DNA of 6,811 nt, from contig JAOZTW010000279.1 in the NCBI GenBank assembly GCA_029938985.1, forward strand, positions 1 to 6,811, in the 5' to 3' direction. The position numbers were made by a program, and so were the translations under genes. Source of the DNA: Bacteroidales bacterium. GTDB taxonomy: Bacteria > Bacteroidota > Bacteroidia > Bacteroidales > JAOZQN01. Below the pieces are notes generated by a model. That model saw only the letters and a list, made by a program, of their open reading frames with translations, was not told the origin of the DNA and did not search any database. Shown here in pieces: positions 5,947 through 6,811 of this stretch (positions are counted from its first letter, which is position 1; every line of letters begins with the position of its first letter).

Positions 5947-6315
5947 TTAAAATATTTTTGGTAAATAAATTATTGCCCCTACAATTACTGCAAAAAATAC
6001 GGTTAATAGAACTGCTCCAGCAGCTACATCTTTTATTGTGCCAGCTAATTTGTTAAATCCTGGAGAGATAAAATCAACTATTAATTCAATAGCCGTATTT
6101 AACACTTCGGCGGTCAAAACCATTGAAATAACAATAATTACTGCCACCCATTCAATAGCACTAACTTTTAGAATAATGTTTAGTGCTACTGCAATAAGCA
6201 TTACAGCTGTGTGAATCCAAGCATTATGCTGAGTTTTGTAAATATATGCAATTCCTTTGAAAGCATAATTGAAACTCAAAATACGTTTTTTAATCGAAAA
6301 TTTATGTTCTTTCAT
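5947..6315 (-). CDS. dgkA: DgkA-family membrane kinase (diacylglycerol or undecaprenol kinase)
   Basis: This small integral membrane enzyme uses ATP to phosphorylate a lipid alcohol at the inner membrane: diacylglycerol in E. coli, undecaprenol in Firmicutes. The substrate here cannot be decided from sequence. The length, 122 residues, is typical. An amphipathic N-terminus (1-30) precedes three membrane segments at about 35-51, 54-76 and 98-117. The family signature EVLNTAIELIVD at 70-81 carries Glu70, Asn73, the Mg-binding Glu77 and Asp81. KLAGTIKDVAAGAVLL follows (89-104), with Lys95 and Asp96. The oddity is in TQHNAWIH (28-35): Gln29 aligns with E. coli Glu28, the other metal ligand, and Trp33 stands where Arg is common in relatives. 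The gene is alone on its strand, convergent with the transporter. I found no strong promoter upstream. Confidence 0.92.
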   Translation of the reverse strand: MKEHKFSIKKRILSFNYAFKGIAYIYKTQHNAWIHTAVMLIAVALNIILKVSAIEWVAVIIVISMVLTAEVLNTAIELIVDFISPGFNKLAGTIKDVAAGAVLLTVFFAVIVGAIIYLPKIF

Positions 6316-6390
6316 TTTTTATAAAATTAGAACCTATATGAATCAAACTGGGTTTGTTTATAAAAAAACAAGTCTTAACTTAGTACCCAT

Positions 6391-6485
6391 ACAAAAGTTT
6401 TTACACTTTTGTATTTCTTTAATCTATTGGTTTATAATCACATAATTGTATCATTGAACCATTGAATAATTGTATCATTCCTTAA
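6391..6485 (+). repeat. 95-bp direct repeat, copy B (upstream of dgkA)
   Basis: This is the partner of 5834-5928, exactly 557 bases away and in the same orientation. The internal AATTGTATCATT pair sits at 6444-6455 and 6468-6479. The left end has a clean hairpin, ACAAAAGT-TTTTAC-ACTTTTGT (6391-6412), which is partly degraded in copy A. It begins 76 bases upstream of the dgkA start codon, so a dgkA promoter may lie within or near it. Confidence 0.9.
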
Positions 6486-6540
6486 GTCTTTGTTTTTCAT
6501 TAAATTAAAAAAAACTTATTAATATATCAGAAATGTAACT

Positions 6541-6614
6541 CCAAGCTCAATCTTGGAAAAAACGTAGAATAGTCGCAGACATGTCAGAAAAAATGCTTGA
6601 TTAGTAAACTATTC
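6541..6614. other. Short inverted repeats of unknown role
   Basis: CCAAG-CTCAAT-CTTGG (6541-6556) forms a 5-bp stem followed by six As on the plus strand. Beyond it, GAATAGT (6567-6573) is the exact reverse complement of ACTATTC (6608-6614), 34 bases apart. No gene or known RNA family is apparent. The second pair lies at the left margin of repeat R2. Confidence 0.3.
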
Positions 6615-6615
6615 G

Positions 6616-6761
6616 CTAAGTGAAAATGAAATAAATAAGTAACTATAGGATACACCGTTTTTTTGTTCTTTTAGAATTTTAACAAATCTGCAAATAGCGA
6701 GCTATTTAATGATATTTTTTAAATTTTTAAAAGGGCAAAATAAACAAGTAGAATGGGGTTA
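6616..6761. repeat. Diverged repeat R2, related to R1 but without the MITE-like element
   Basis: This aligns with R1 (3365-3585) in the same order: CTAAGTGAAAATGAAATAA, then TACACCGTTTTTTTGTTCTT, then GGCAAAATAAACAAGTAGA. At the place where R1 carries the 124-bp element, R2 runs through AAGTAACTATAGGATACACC. It has the same number of bases as R1 once the element and one target copy are removed, so it represents an unoccupied relative of the site. R2 in turn has 56 extra bases (6678-6733) between the second and third blocks. No coding frame is seen. Confidence 0.7.
6692..6707. other. Near-perfect palindrome inside the extra 56 bases of R2
   Basis: AAATAGC-GA-GCTATTT is a 7-bp inverted repeat around two bases. 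It lies near the middle of the segment present in R2 but absent from R1. It could be an operator-like site, a small hairpin or chance, and nothing nearby identifies a binding protein. Confidence 0.4.
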
Positions 6762-6811
6762 GGCATATCAAAATAAATAATTAACCATTTAAACTTGTTC
6801 TTTTGAATTTT

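Overview
The window looks like chromosomal DNA from a member of the Bacteroidota. It is very AT-rich and its start codons lack Shine-Dalgarno sequences. The one clear promoter, upstream of folA, has the Bacteroidota pattern TTTG, 19 bases, then TAnnTTTG. The folA product also resembles Bacteroidales DHFRs. I cannot name a genus.

Layout: (1) 1-64 is the right part of a repeat element cut off by the window edge. (2) 116-2749, minus strand, is a full-length valyl-tRNA synthetase gene (valS). (3) 2750-3667 is a 918-base AT-rich gap between divergent genes. Its left two thirds hold nothing I can recognise apart from a weak candidate valS promoter. Its right third holds an old repeat (R1) interrupted by a 124-bp palindromic element with an 8-bp target duplication, then the folA promoter. 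(4) 3668-5592, plus strand, is a two-gene unit: dihydrofolate reductase (folA) overlapping by 4 bp a transporter of the proton-coupled oligopeptide (POT/PTR2) type, followed at once by a small hairpin terminator. (5) 5593-5946 holds a second complete copy of the palindromic element and the first of two 95-bp direct repeats. (6) 5947-6315, minus strand, is a small membrane kinase of the DgkA (diacylglycerol/undecaprenol kinase) family. (7) 6316-6811 has no gene. It holds the second 95-bp direct repeat, some short inverted repeats and R2, a diverged copy of R1 that lacks the palindromic element.

The protein genes are housekeeping functions: translation, one-carbon metabolism, solute uptake and lipid phosphorylation. 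They do not form an evident defence, secretion or biosynthetic system. The intergenic DNA is the most unusual part. A family of roughly 124-bp imperfect palindromes with GGCRTTTTTCA ends behaves like a miniature inverted-repeat transposable element (MITE): one copy has a perfect 8-bp target duplication, and a related site without the insertion lies in the same window. Other points worth a second look are a Trp-to-Cys change in the DHFR active site, Gln at the expected metal-ligand Glu of DgkA, large predicted periplasmic loops in the transporter, and the direct repeats flanking dgkA.
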